Assembly: GCA_027492415.1 (NCBI GenBank)
Contig: JAPUEV010000308.1
Coordinates: 1 to 6,723, forward strand
Direction of reading: 5' to 3'
Source: Ignavibacteria bacterium
GTDB lineage: Bacteria > Bacteroidota > Ignavibacteria > Tepidaquicellales > OLB5
DNA length: 6,723 nucleotides
Shown here: piece by piece, positions 1-6,723 of the stretch
Layout: each line of letters opens with the position of its first letter
How positions within the stretch are numbered: position 1 is the first letter of the stretch
Translations under genes and position numbers: made by a program
The notes under the pieces: model-generated
Told to the model about the DNA's origin: nothing
What the model saw: the letters and a program-made list of their open reading frames with translations, nothing else
Database searches by the model: none

Positions 1-2040
1 ATGTACGGTATTGGAATTTTAAAGACCACCAATGGCGGAGCGAACTGGTTTAAAGCGCTTGACTGGACATATAACAATAAAAGAGGTGTATGGAAGGTTT
101 TACTGAACCCAAAGAACAGGAACACAGTTTATGCGGCAACAAGCGAAGGTGTATGGAAATCAATTAACGCAGGCAATACATGGTTCCAGATGATAAATTA
201 CCAGATGGTAATGGATATGGAAATTAATCCAGCAGATACATCTGTACTTTATATTTCTGTTGGCAATTTAAATAATAATGTACCCAATGCTAATGTTGGG
301 TTATATAAATCAACCAATGCAGGCTCAACATGGAATAAGCTAACAGGCGGACTTCCCGCATCATGGACAGGAAAAACTACTATAGAATTATACAAAGGCA
401 ATCCGAATTTTATATATGCAAGCGTAGCAAATGATCTTTCATACGTGGGATATTATACAAGCACTGATGCAGGAACTACATGGTCGCTTAAGAACACAAC
501 TGTGGGTATTGGCAACCAGGGTTGGTATAACAACGCTCATTTGGTAAAAGCAAATGACCCTAATCAAATTGTAGTCGGAACAATTGACCTTGTAAAATCT
601 ACCAATGGCGGAACTTCATTTACAACAAAATCCAACTGGTCAGCCTGGAATACAGGCGCAACACCACCGGGACAGCCGGAGAGCGCATCTAACAATTTTG
701 CGCATGCCGATCATCATAATTTTGTATCAAACCCTCTGGATCCCAATAAATTATACTGCATAACTGATGGCGGCTTATACCGCTCAAATGATTTTGGTGA
801 AACATATTATTCATGCAATGGCGGTTATGTAACTTCGCAGTTTTATGGCGGGTTTGCAAACTCTATGCAGGATTCTATATTTTGCTTAGGCGGCCTGCAG
901 GATAACCGTTCTGCGTTTTACCAGGGAACAACTGCATGGTATAAAACATTTGTTGGTGATGGATTTATCTGCGCAATAAATTCTCAGAATGATAATATAT
1001 GTTATACTGAATATTCATATGGTGATATAAGTAAATCTGGTAACCGGGGAGTCAGCTGGAGCGATATCGGTCCGCCGGGCTCAGGCACGGAATCACAGTA
1101 TTGTTTTGCAGCACCGTATATTTCATGCAGGTCTAACCCAAATATTATGTATGCTGCCGGATTGAACATATACCGCTCAACTGTTGGAGGCGGCTCATGG
1201 GTAAGTGCGGGCTCACTGGGTGCAAAAGCACTTTCAATGGATTGCTCGGCAACTTCAACAGATACTTTATATATAGGTACAGTTCCTGTAACGAACGGAC
1301 AAAATGCAAGAATTTATAAGCTGACAGGGAATACTTTAACTGATGTTACAAACGGACAGCTGCCGAACCGTTACCCGACCGATATTCATGTAAACCCGAA
1401 TAATTCTATGGATGTGTTCGCGGTTTTCGGCGGATTTGGGACAGGACATGTTTATCATACTACAAACGGTGGAACTGTTTGGACGAATATTAGCAGTAAT
1501 CTGCCTGATATTCCGCATCATGCTGTTGTAATTGACCCGCTTTATACACAGAATATTTATGTTGGCAACGATCTTGGTGTTTATGTATCGACAAACAGCG
1601 GCGCGAACTGGTTTACTTTCAGTACCGGTATGCCATACTCGCTGATATTTGATCTTACTGTAGTTTACCCCAGCCGCAATATCAGGGCAACAACTCACGG
1701 CAGCGGAATTTGGGAACGGGATTTGATTGAAAACCCGATAGGTATAGTACCGGTTAGCAATGAAATACCAAAAGCTTTTTCATTATCGCAGAATTATCCG
1801 AATCCATTTAACCCGGCAACAAAGATCAGGTTTGATATAAGCGGCAGCTTGGTTACACCTGCACTCCTTTCTGTGTACGATATCAGCGGTAAGAAGATAT
1901 CTTCTCTGGTAAATCAGCCGTTAAAGCCGGGAAGTTATGAGGTAACATTTAATGCTTCGGGTTTTGCCAGCGGTGTGTATTTTTATTCACTGGAAACCAC
2001 AGGGTATAAGGAAACGAAGAAGATGGTGTTGATTAAATAA
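1..2040 (+). CDS. Secreted Asp-box (BNR/sortilin-like) beta-propeller protein with T9SS type A sorting domain, 5'-partial
   Basis: The frame is open from base 1 to a TAA at 2038-2040 (679 residues). The first codon is ATG, but the protein begins directly in an Asp-box with no signal peptide, although it ends in an export signal, so the true start is probably upstream. Ten Asp-box-like motifs (S/T-x-D/N-x-G-x-T/S-W/F) are visible near residues 9, 54, 104, 154, 200, 262, 346, 393, 487 and 530, as in VPS10/sortilin-like or GH74-like propellers. Two further motifs are HADHHN (235-240) and GGLQDN (297-302); similar motifs occur in bacterial BNR-repeat proteins often annotated as glycosyl hydrolases. 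I cannot identify catalytic acids, so hydrolase activity is not supported. Residues about 593-679 form the sorting domain: QNYPNPFNP, a central YDISGKK, ASGVYFYSL, and a KKMVLIK end. Expected location: exported through the Sec and T9SS routes, then surface-attached or released. A terminator follows directly, so this gene ends its own transcript. Confidence 0.88.
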   Translation: MYGIGILKTTNGGANWFKALDWTYNNKRGVWKVLLNPKNRNTVYAATSEGVWKSINAGNTWFQMINYQMVMDMEINPADTSVLYISVGNLNNNVPNANVGLYKSTNAGSTWNKLTGGLPASWTGKTTIELYKGNPNFIYASVANDLSYVGYYTSTDAGTTWSLKNTTVGIGNQGWYNNAHLVKANDPNQIVVGTIDLVKSTNGGTSFTTKSNWSAWNTGATPPGQPESASNNFAHADHHNFVSNPLDPNKLYCITDGGLYRSNDFGETYYSCNGGYVTSQFYGGFANSMQDSIFCLGGLQDNRSAFYQGTTAWYKTFVGDGFICAINSQNDNICYTEYSYGDISKSGNRGVSWSDIGPPGSGTESQYCFAAPYISCRSNPNIMYAAGLNIYRSTVGGGSWVSAGSLGAKALSMDCSATSTDTLYIGTVPVTNGQNARIYKLTGNTLTDVTNGQLPNRYPTDIHVNPNNSMDVFAVFGGFGTGHVYHTTNGGTVWTNISSNLPDIPHHAVVIDPLYTQNIYVGNDLGVYVSTNSGANWFTFSTGMPYSLIFDLTVVYPSRNIRATTHGSGIWERDLIENPIGIVPVSNEIPKAFSLSQNYPNPFNPATKIRFDISGSLVTPALLSVYDISGKKISSLVNQPLKPGSYEVTFNASGFASGVYFYSLETTGYKETKKMVLIK

Positions 2041-2068
2041 CGGAGTTAATTAAAATAATAGTATCCTT

Positions 2069-2094
2069 AAAGACGCTTGAATGGCGTCTTTTTT
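2069..2094 (+). terminator. Rho-independent terminator after the Asp-box propeller gene
   Basis: A perfect 8-bp stem (AAAGACGC at 2069-2076, GCGTCTTT at 2084-2091) closes a 7-base loop, and six T run from 2089 to 2094. It lies 28 bases after the gene 1 stop codon on the same strand. This is the classic intrinsic terminator form and separates gene 1 from the next transcription unit. Confidence 0.88.
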
Positions 2095-2125
2095 ATTATT
2101 AATTTTATTGTTATTACATTAAATG

Positions 2126-2168
2126 TTGACAATTGCAACATTATGCGTTATTTTAGATATTATATAAT
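2126..2168 (+). promoter_or_regulatory. Tentative sigma-70-like promoter for the two-gene unit
   Basis: A perfect TTGACA (2126-2131) is followed after 17 bases by TATTTT (2149-2154), which matches four of six bases of the -10 consensus. A perfect TATAAT sits at 2163-2168, but the hexamers 16-18 bases upstream of it are poor -35 matches. Either could be the -10 element. A promoter is expected here because a terminator precedes and the next gene starts at 2252. The region is about 20% G+C, where chance matches to such boxes are frequent, so the exact assignment is weak. Confidence 0.35.
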
Positions 2169-2191
2169 ACATAAGACCCGAATCCTTTAGA

Positions 2192-2214
2192 GTTTTTTGT
2201 GACAAACAGAAAAC
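2192..2214 (+). other. Small hairpin in the leader of the second gene
   Basis: GTTTTTTGT (2192-2200) can pair over nine positions, one of them a U-G wobble, with ACAGAAAAC (2206-2214) around a five-base loop, GACAA. Its core also contains the palindrome TTTGT-G-ACAAA (2196-2206). It ends 37 bases before the start codon at 2252. It could be a leader RNA structure or a DNA operator for the promoter just upstream. The arms are A/T-rich and have little stability, so chance is a real possibility. Confidence 0.25.
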
Positions 2215-2251
2215 ATGAGCATTTGATACAATTCTAAGTAATATTTAAAAT

Positions 2252-3733
2252 ATGATGAGAGAAAAACCTGATAAGCTTTTTAAAACAGTTAATGCAAAAG
2301 TATTATTTGTTTTATTACTGTTTATTACATTTTTTAATAGTTTTAGTTTTGGGCAAAGTAATACATGGCAAAGAATTTTAAATAATGATTTCGGGGGAGT
2401 AAGCAAAGTTCTGCAAACCAGTGATGGTGGATTTGCCGCAATTGGCAGTGTCCGCATAAATAATGAATATAAAATTAATCTTACAAAATTAGATAAGTAT
2501 GGTAATATCTTATGGGTAAAGATTTACGGAATTGGTTATGCGAATGCAAGATGGGCTGAGGTAACAAACGATAATGGATTTATTATTGGTGGGTATTCAG
2601 ATTCAGCAATAGGAAATTCAAAGGTTTATTTAGTCAAAACTGATTCTTCAGGAAACATTCAATGGCAAAGATATTATTCATTCAGTAGTCTGGATCAGTG
2701 TAATTGCGTAAAGCAAACAATTGATAACGGATTTATTTTGGTTGGGCGTACAACACTTTTTAGTTATAGCAGTATTTTATTGATTAAAGTTGATAATGTC
2801 GGCAATGTACAGTGGAATAAAATAATGAATTTTGGAGTTGGTGTATCAATCCAAGAATTGCTTATATTAGAACAAGGATATTTATTAGCCGGTTGGATTA
2901 ATAATAATCCATCAGATATATTAATTATTAAAACAAATAATGTTGGAGATACAATATGGAGTAAAGTTTTTGGGGGTACAAATACTGATGCAGCTTATTC
3001 ATCAGAAAAATTAGGAAATTTTGGGTATTTAATCGGAGGTTATTCTAGTTCATATAATACTCACAGTGAGTCATATTTGCTTAAATTAGATACTTCCGGA
3101 AATATGATTTGGCAAAAAACGTATAGTGGTGTTTATTCTGAGGAGTGTTCAGGAGTAAAATATAAGCCAGGTTTAGGATATATTCTAGCTGGCTCAGCAG
3201 ATACCGCAAATTTTTTATATACTAGAGCATTGATCAAAATAGTAGATACAAATGGAGTCCTGATAAAACAGGTTACATTTTTCCCTGCCGATAGAGGAGG
3301 TTGGTTCAATGATTTGGAATTAGCCAATGATGGAGGATATATATTTGGAGGAACAGTTAATGTGAATTCTGCAAGCCATATGTATGTTGCAAGAACAGAC
3401 TCCTTGCTTTATGCTGAGCCAATCGGTATTTCTGTAATCACTCAAAATGTACCTGAAGAATTTTCAATTTCACAAAATTACCCTAATCCTTTCAACCCGG
3501 TAACAAGCATAATCTTAAAACTAAAAAAATCAAGCAGTCTAAAATTTATTATATATGATATTACCGGAAAAAAAGTATATGAAATTTCAAATTTAAAGTA
3601 CAGTGCGGGTACTTATAAAATAAATGTTGATTTTGAAAAACTTAACGTTTCATCAGGAGTTTATTTCTATACGATATTTTTAAATAACTCAACCCAATCG
3701 TTAAATACAAAAAAAATGATTTATCTTAAGTAA
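2252..3733 (+). CDS. Secreted seven-repeat beta-propeller-like protein with T9SS type A sorting domain
   Basis: This is a complete 493-residue protein. Residues 1-34 form a signal peptide: a basic start, a hydrophobic core (VLFVLLLFITFF) and probable cleavage near SFG-Q at 34-35, with no lipobox cysteine. Seven repeats of about 40 residues start near 51, 101, 151, 200, 248, 300 and 352. Each follows the pattern (D/N)GGF/Y-I-x-G, then a strand such as YLVKTDSSGNIQW, which suggests a seven-bladed propeller; I see no catalytic motif. Residues about 402-493 are the sorting domain, with SQNYPNPFNP, IYDITGKK, SSGVYFYT and a KKMIYLK end. Start choice: ATG at 2252 gives the full signal peptide; a second ATG follows directly at 2255. 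No Shine-Dalgarno is visible before it, only A/T-rich sequence. The next gene begins 11 bases after the stop, so the two are probably co-transcribed. Codons are much more A/T-rich than in the gene before. Ligand or role unknown; surface adhesion or scaffolding is a guess. Confidence 0.9.
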   Translation: MMREKPDKLFKTVNAKVLFVLLLFITFFNSFSFGQSNTWQRILNNDFGGVSKVLQTSDGGFAAIGSVRINNEYKINLTKLDKYGNILWVKIYGIGYANARWAEVTNDNGFIIGGYSDSAIGNSKVYLVKTDSSGNIQWQRYYSFSSLDQCNCVKQTIDNGFILVGRTTLFSYSSILLIKVDNVGNVQWNKIMNFGVGVSIQELLILEQGYLLAGWINNNPSDILIIKTNNVGDTIWSKVFGGTNTDAAYSSEKLGNFGYLIGGYSSSYNTHSESYLLKLDTSGNMIWQKTYSGVYSEECSGVKYKPGLGYILAGSADTANFLYTRALIKIVDTNGVLIKQVTFFPADRGGWFNDLELANDGGYIFGGTVNVNSASHMYVARTDSLLYAEPIGISVITQNVPEEFSISQNYPNPFNPVTSIILKLKKSSSLKFIIYDITGKKVYEISNLKYSAGTYKINVDFEKLNVSSGVYFYTIFLNNSTQSLNTKKMIYLK

Positions 3734-3737
3734 GGAG
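3732..3737 (+). promoter_or_regulatory. Strong Shine-Dalgarno overlapping the upstream stop codon
   Basis: AAGGAG lies seven bases before the ATG at 3745 and shares its first two bases with the TAA stop (3731-3733) of the preceding gene. This fixes the start of the third gene and suggests translational coupling within a two-gene operon. The second gene, in contrast, has no recognisable site of this kind. Confidence 0.8.
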
Positions 3738-3744
3738 TTAGACT

Positions 3745-5859
3745 ATGAAAATTATTGTTAGACTTTTATTGATTTTGTTTTTTCAAGTTACTATCTTTTC
3801 TCAACCGAGAGAACTATTTATAAAAAATAACTCAAATGTTAATATCGGGATAAAAATTTACCCCGTTGGATGTATTTTTAATGGTACAAAAGAGTATCGT
3901 TTCGAAAGTAGTTTGCACATTCCTAATTATGATTATATAACGGGTTATGAGTTTTTTATTCCAACTATTGAACCAGGTTTCCAAAAAGCTTTTGAACATG
4001 ATGCAGATGGAGGGGGCATAGGTGACCCGCCAGTTGATTTAGATGGTATTATTGGTTATGGAAAATATAGAATTGATTTTTTTGAAAAAATAAGTAGTAA
4101 TCCAGATGTCTATGATTATAAAAATTATTGTTATGTTGACTACAGCCACGGAAATTATCCGTGGACAGATCCTCAAAATGGTTTAATAAATGATATTTTT
4201 GTATATTATCTAGGTAATGGAGAAATTAGGAGTTGGGATTATATTAATTTGCCTAATGATAGAACATTAAAGATATGGGATCAAAGAAGACCCAATGCAC
4301 CTAATGCATATGAACAGCAGAATAAAAATGGATTCCATACAACAAATACAGGTACAAATTTTCAATGGTTAAATTTTCCATTAATTGCCAGTGAATACCA
4401 GGGTCCAATAGAAGAAACGCCTGAAAAATGTTTTGTTAATATGACAGTTTCATCTAATAATTCTGGAAATGTTCTTTGTGGCAGAAGCTTTGAGCTTACA
4501 TCTGGTAATATTTTTCGGTTAGAACCTTCTACTAATTATGGTACAAAATTTTATGTTGGGAATGTTGATAATAATATTTCCTGTAATGCTAGATTTATAG
4601 TAAGCCCCACGGATAATAATCACAGGTCATACATTTATTTAGAAGCTCAAACGGAATTCATTGTAAGAAAAGGTTCTACCTTATTTTTAAATAATAACAG
4701 TAATGTTAATTTTGGTTCTTCAGCTTCCAAAATGATCATTAATGATGGTGGAAGATTGTGTATGAATGGGATAGTTAAATTTAACGGTACAGGTAGTCTA
4801 ACTGTTAACGGGTTAATTTCGAAATACTGTACAGATCCCGGAATTAGCTCGCCCATCTTCGAAGACAGTGCAAAATTATTCATAGATACAAATTCAGTTC
4901 TCGAGCTGCCAGACAGTACCTATATTACATTTACAGGTAATGAATCAGGATTAATATGCAAAGATAACTCAACAATAAAGTTTGGAAAAGGCTCAAAGTT
5001 AATTTTTGAAGATGGCGCCGGGATCAGCGCTAACAATTGTAAATTTGTAAGCTACGATTCCACCGAAACCTGGGACGGTATTTATATTTCTGATGATGCA
5101 TATGATACAATAAAAAACTGTGTAATTCAGAATGCTTATAACGGTATAAATATAACCCAGTCAACTTCTCTTTCGTTCACAAATTATACAACCGTAATTA
5201 CAAACTGTACTTTTAAAAACAGTACTGGTACACAGTTGCAAAACCAGGTTAATGTTAATGCTGCCGGCGGTATACTTATAAAAGATTGCCATACTGAGTC
5301 AGGTAATACAGATGCATACGCATCATGTATCTTATTGCAGTATTGTCCTTCGGGTGGTGTAGTAATTACTGATAATATGTTCAATAAGTGTGAAAACGGC
5401 ATTATTGCAATACAATCATCGCCATACATTGCCAGAAATGTTATTGCAGGACAAACCGGAACAGGAACCGGTATATACCTTGATAACTCAAACGGAACTA
5501 TAGAGTATAATATTATTTCAAGGTTTGAAGAATCAATTGAATGCGGCTATTCTTCACCTTACCTGCTTAAAAACACACTTGCGGACGCATCATATAAAGG
5601 CATAGAGCTTCATTCTTCATCAGTACCTGTAATGAAGCCTGTAACATCAGGCTCACTGGTAAGATGGCTTGGGGGTAACAATAAGATTACAGGTTCACCA
5701 AGCTCTGCTGCTATTTTCTTTGAAAAAGAAAGTTACCCCATTATGGATTCAGGCTATAATGTTATAAATATATCGGGCACAAACTATTTACAGGGTGATT
5801 TAAGTTCAGATCTTTATGTGCAGGTAAATAACTGGTATGATAACCCTCCAAATTCATAA
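3745..5859 (+). CDS. Secreted right-handed beta-helix protein, N-terminal part of a gene cut by an in-frame stop
   Basis: The frame encodes 704 residues. Residues 1-19 are a signal peptide (MKIIVRLLLILFFQVTIFS, cleavage before QP). Residues about 20-230 form a domain I do not recognise, rich in Y, N and D, with an Asp-rich loop at 86-100 (DADGGGIGDPPVDLD) that could bind calcium, which is inference. From about 245 to the end is a right-handed parallel beta-helix of the NosD/pectate-lyase-like type: first low-complexity rungs (FIVRKGSTLFLNNNS, SKLIFEDGAGI), then regular rungs with NC or N at the turn (C432, C459, C488, C515, C549, then N565, N589, N610). No polysaccharide-lyase catalytic residues can be assigned. 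The product lacks any sorting domain, and the frame continues after the TAA with the missing C-terminus, so the gene is probably broken or carries a sequence error. It is second in an operon, 11 bases after the propeller gene. G+C rises at about residue 335, where a 5' A/T-rich part meets a 3' part resembling gene 1 in composition. Confidence 0.85.
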   Translation: MKIIVRLLLILFFQVTIFSQPRELFIKNNSNVNIGIKIYPVGCIFNGTKEYRFESSLHIPNYDYITGYEFFIPTIEPGFQKAFEHDADGGGIGDPPVDLDGIIGYGKYRIDFFEKISSNPDVYDYKNYCYVDYSHGNYPWTDPQNGLINDIFVYYLGNGEIRSWDYINLPNDRTLKIWDQRRPNAPNAYEQQNKNGFHTTNTGTNFQWLNFPLIASEYQGPIEETPEKCFVNMTVSSNNSGNVLCGRSFELTSGNIFRLEPSTNYGTKFYVGNVDNNISCNARFIVSPTDNNHRSYIYLEAQTEFIVRKGSTLFLNNNSNVNFGSSASKMIINDGGRLCMNGIVKFNGTGSLTVNGLISKYCTDPGISSPIFEDSAKLFIDTNSVLELPDSTYITFTGNESGLICKDNSTIKFGKGSKLIFEDGAGISANNCKFVSYDSTETWDGIYISDDAYDTIKNCVIQNAYNGINITQSTSLSFTNYTTVITNCTFKNSTGTQLQNQVNVNAAGGILIKDCHTESGNTDAYASCILLQYCPSGGVVITDNMFNKCENGIIAIQSSPYIARNVIAGQTGTGTGIYLDNSNGTIEYNIISRFEESIECGYSSPYLLKNTLADASYKGIELHSSSVPVMKPVTSGSLVRWLGGNNKITGSPSSAAIFFEKESYPIMDSGYNVINISGTNYLQGDLSSDLYVQVNNWYDNPPNS
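5857..5859 (+). other. Premature in-frame TAA splitting the beta-helix gene
   Basis: The frame that starts at 3745 meets TAA here, then stays open for 288 more codons to the window end. The protein on both sides reads as one end-of-helix segment, NNWYDNPPNS-stop-LFDASGGTVYYDP, resembling the NW...P...V.Y.P ending of many beta-helix proteins. One base change from CAA, AAA, GAA, TTA, TCA, TAT or TAC would produce it. Both complete upstream genes also end in TAA, so codon reassignment is unlikely. Confidence 0.82.
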
Positions 5860-6723
5860 TTGTTTGATGCTTCAGGCGGAACAGTGTATTATGACCCTGT
5901 TTTTGACGGAACAAGCTTACCTGCAACAGATTATTATGATTTGAATAACGTAGGATTTGGCATGTATGACAGTGTATTTGTAAAGGATAACAGCGATAAC
6001 CCTACAGCAGGCTCATTATTTATGGAAGCTTATAATTATGAAATGCAGGGAGAGTATTCAACAGCTATAACAAGCTATAAAGGAGTTATTTCAGAATATA
6101 AGACTTCGACATACGCACCTGTAGCTTTAGCAAGGATATTCAATTGTTTAGAGAAGAATAACAGCAATTCGACAGCATACAGCCAGATACAGAGCTATTA
6201 TAACGGTATTACAAATGATACAAATAACAGCAAAGAATCCCGTGAGTTAGCTGAAGATTTTATGATAAAATCAAAGGTAAGGCAGAACAATATCATGGAG
6301 GCTGTAAATGATTACGATAATATCTACCAGAATAACCAGAACAATAATAAAGGGTCCCATGCTTTACTGAATAAGCTTTGTTTATTACAGTTGGTATCAG
6401 GCGCAGGCGATAATCATTCAGGTAACAGTATAGATAATAAATCAAACATACTTGCTCTAATCAGCGGTAAACCGATAAATCAAAATATAAGTGCAGTTAA
6501 CAATAATCAGCCAAAGACATACAAGCTTTTCCAGAACTATCCAAATCCATTTAATCCTGTAACAAACATAAAATACGAAATACCCAAAGATGCTAATGTA
6601 TCGATCAAAATATATGATCTGATCGGCAGAGAAGTATTCAGCATGAATGATTTTAAACAAGCCGGCAGTTATGAGGTTCAGTTTGACGGGTCAAATTTTG
6701 CAAGCGGGATGTATTTTTATTCA
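5860..6723 (+). pseudogene. C-terminal remainder of the split beta-helix gene: TPR-like region and T9SS sorting domain, 3'-partial
   Basis: This is the same frame as the beta-helix gene, open for 288 codons after its stop. First comes the end of the beta-helix (LFDASGGTVYYDPVFDG). From about 6001 to 6410 is a helical region with one clear TPR-like unit (LFMEAYNYEMQGEYSTAITS, followed by a second helix with YAPVALARI) and weaker following helices. From about 6520 is a T9SS type A sorting domain: FQNYPNPFNPVTNIKYEI, IYDLIGREV, ASGMYFYS. By comparison with the two complete copies, about 20 codons lie beyond the window. There is no signal peptide and no good start. TTG at 5860 directly follows the stop, and ATG at 5962 has only a weak AGGA upstream; gene finders may call either as a separate gene. 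Without a signal peptide, a separately made product could not reach T9SS, so I treat it as the lost 3' part of one gene. If the stop is a sequencing error, the whole is an intact gene of a little over 1,000 codons. Confidence 0.78.

Noticed and set aside
1336..1698. Open frame of 120 codons on the minus strand
   Set aside because: It lies wholly inside the Asp-box propeller gene, whose frame has clear repeats; the antisense product shows no recognisable domain.
2196..2225. Bacteroidota-type promoter (TTTG, then TAnnTTTG)
   Set aside because: TTTG occurs at 2196-2199 and 2222-2225 with roughly suitable spacing, but the TA of the -7 element is missing (AGCATTTG).
2245..2457. Minus-strand open frame overlapping the start of gene 2
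   Set aside because: It is antisense to a well-formed signal peptide and first propeller repeat, with no supporting domain or start signal.
3133..3327. Small minus-strand open frame inside gene 2
   Set aside because: It is a shadow of the sixth propeller repeat, with no feature of its own.
5857..5862. Programmed stop-codon readthrough or UAA reassignment
   Set aside because: TAA ends both complete genes normally, and the context TAA-TTG carries no known readthrough signal; nonsense mutation or error is simpler.
6457..6660. Minus-strand open frame with hydrophobic stretches
   Set aside because: It is antisense to the third sorting domain, whose motif fixes the coding strand; the hydrophobic look comes from the reverse complement of A/T-rich codons.
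5860..6723. Independent gene starting at TTG 5860 or ATG 5962
   Set aside because: It has no signal peptide, no convincing ribosome binding site, and its first residues complete the beta-helix of the preceding frame; a split gene explains it better.

Overview
The window looks like a chromosomal piece from an AT-rich member of the Fibrobacterota-Chlorobiota-Bacteroidota group, most likely Ignavibacteria-like. The main clue is a C-terminal sorting domain opening with QNYPNPFNPxTxI, present three times (near 1789, 3469 and 6532). This is the type A sorting signal of the type IX secretion system (T9SS), in the spelling common in Ignavibacteria and related candidate lineages. A clear Shine-Dalgarno site before the third gene fits such a lineage better than typical Bacteroidia, which rarely use one. 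The taxonomic call is inference.

All coding sequence is on the + strand. (1) 1-2040 is the 3' part of a large secreted beta-propeller protein with ten Asp-box (BNR) repeats and a T9SS sorting domain; its signal peptide lies outside the window. (2) 2041-2251 is intergenic, with a strong intrinsic terminator just after gene 1, then AT-rich sequence with a tentative promoter and a small hairpin. (3) 2252-3733 is a complete secreted protein: signal peptide, seven propeller-type repeats, T9SS sorting domain. (4) 3745-5859 starts 11 bases later behind a good ribosome binding site and encodes a signal peptide, an unrecognised N-terminal domain and a right-handed parallel beta-helix. It ends at a TAA at 5857-5859. 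(5) The same frame continues open from 5860 to the window end. It encodes the end of the beta-helix, a TPR-like helical region and a third T9SS sorting domain, cut about 20 codons before its expected end. Segments 4 and 5 are therefore one gene split by a single in-frame stop codon.

Together these are adjacent genes for cell-surface or released repeat proteins, all apparently addressed to T9SS. No secretion machinery, enzyme with visible catalytic residues, RNA gene, mobile element or CRISPR array is present. The two most notable points are the nonsense codon that separates a surface protein from its export signal, and a composition mosaic: roughly 20-30% G+C from 2041 to about 4740, against roughly 35-50% on both sides, with the right-hand change falling inside the beta-helix gene. 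I see no convincing undescribed system.
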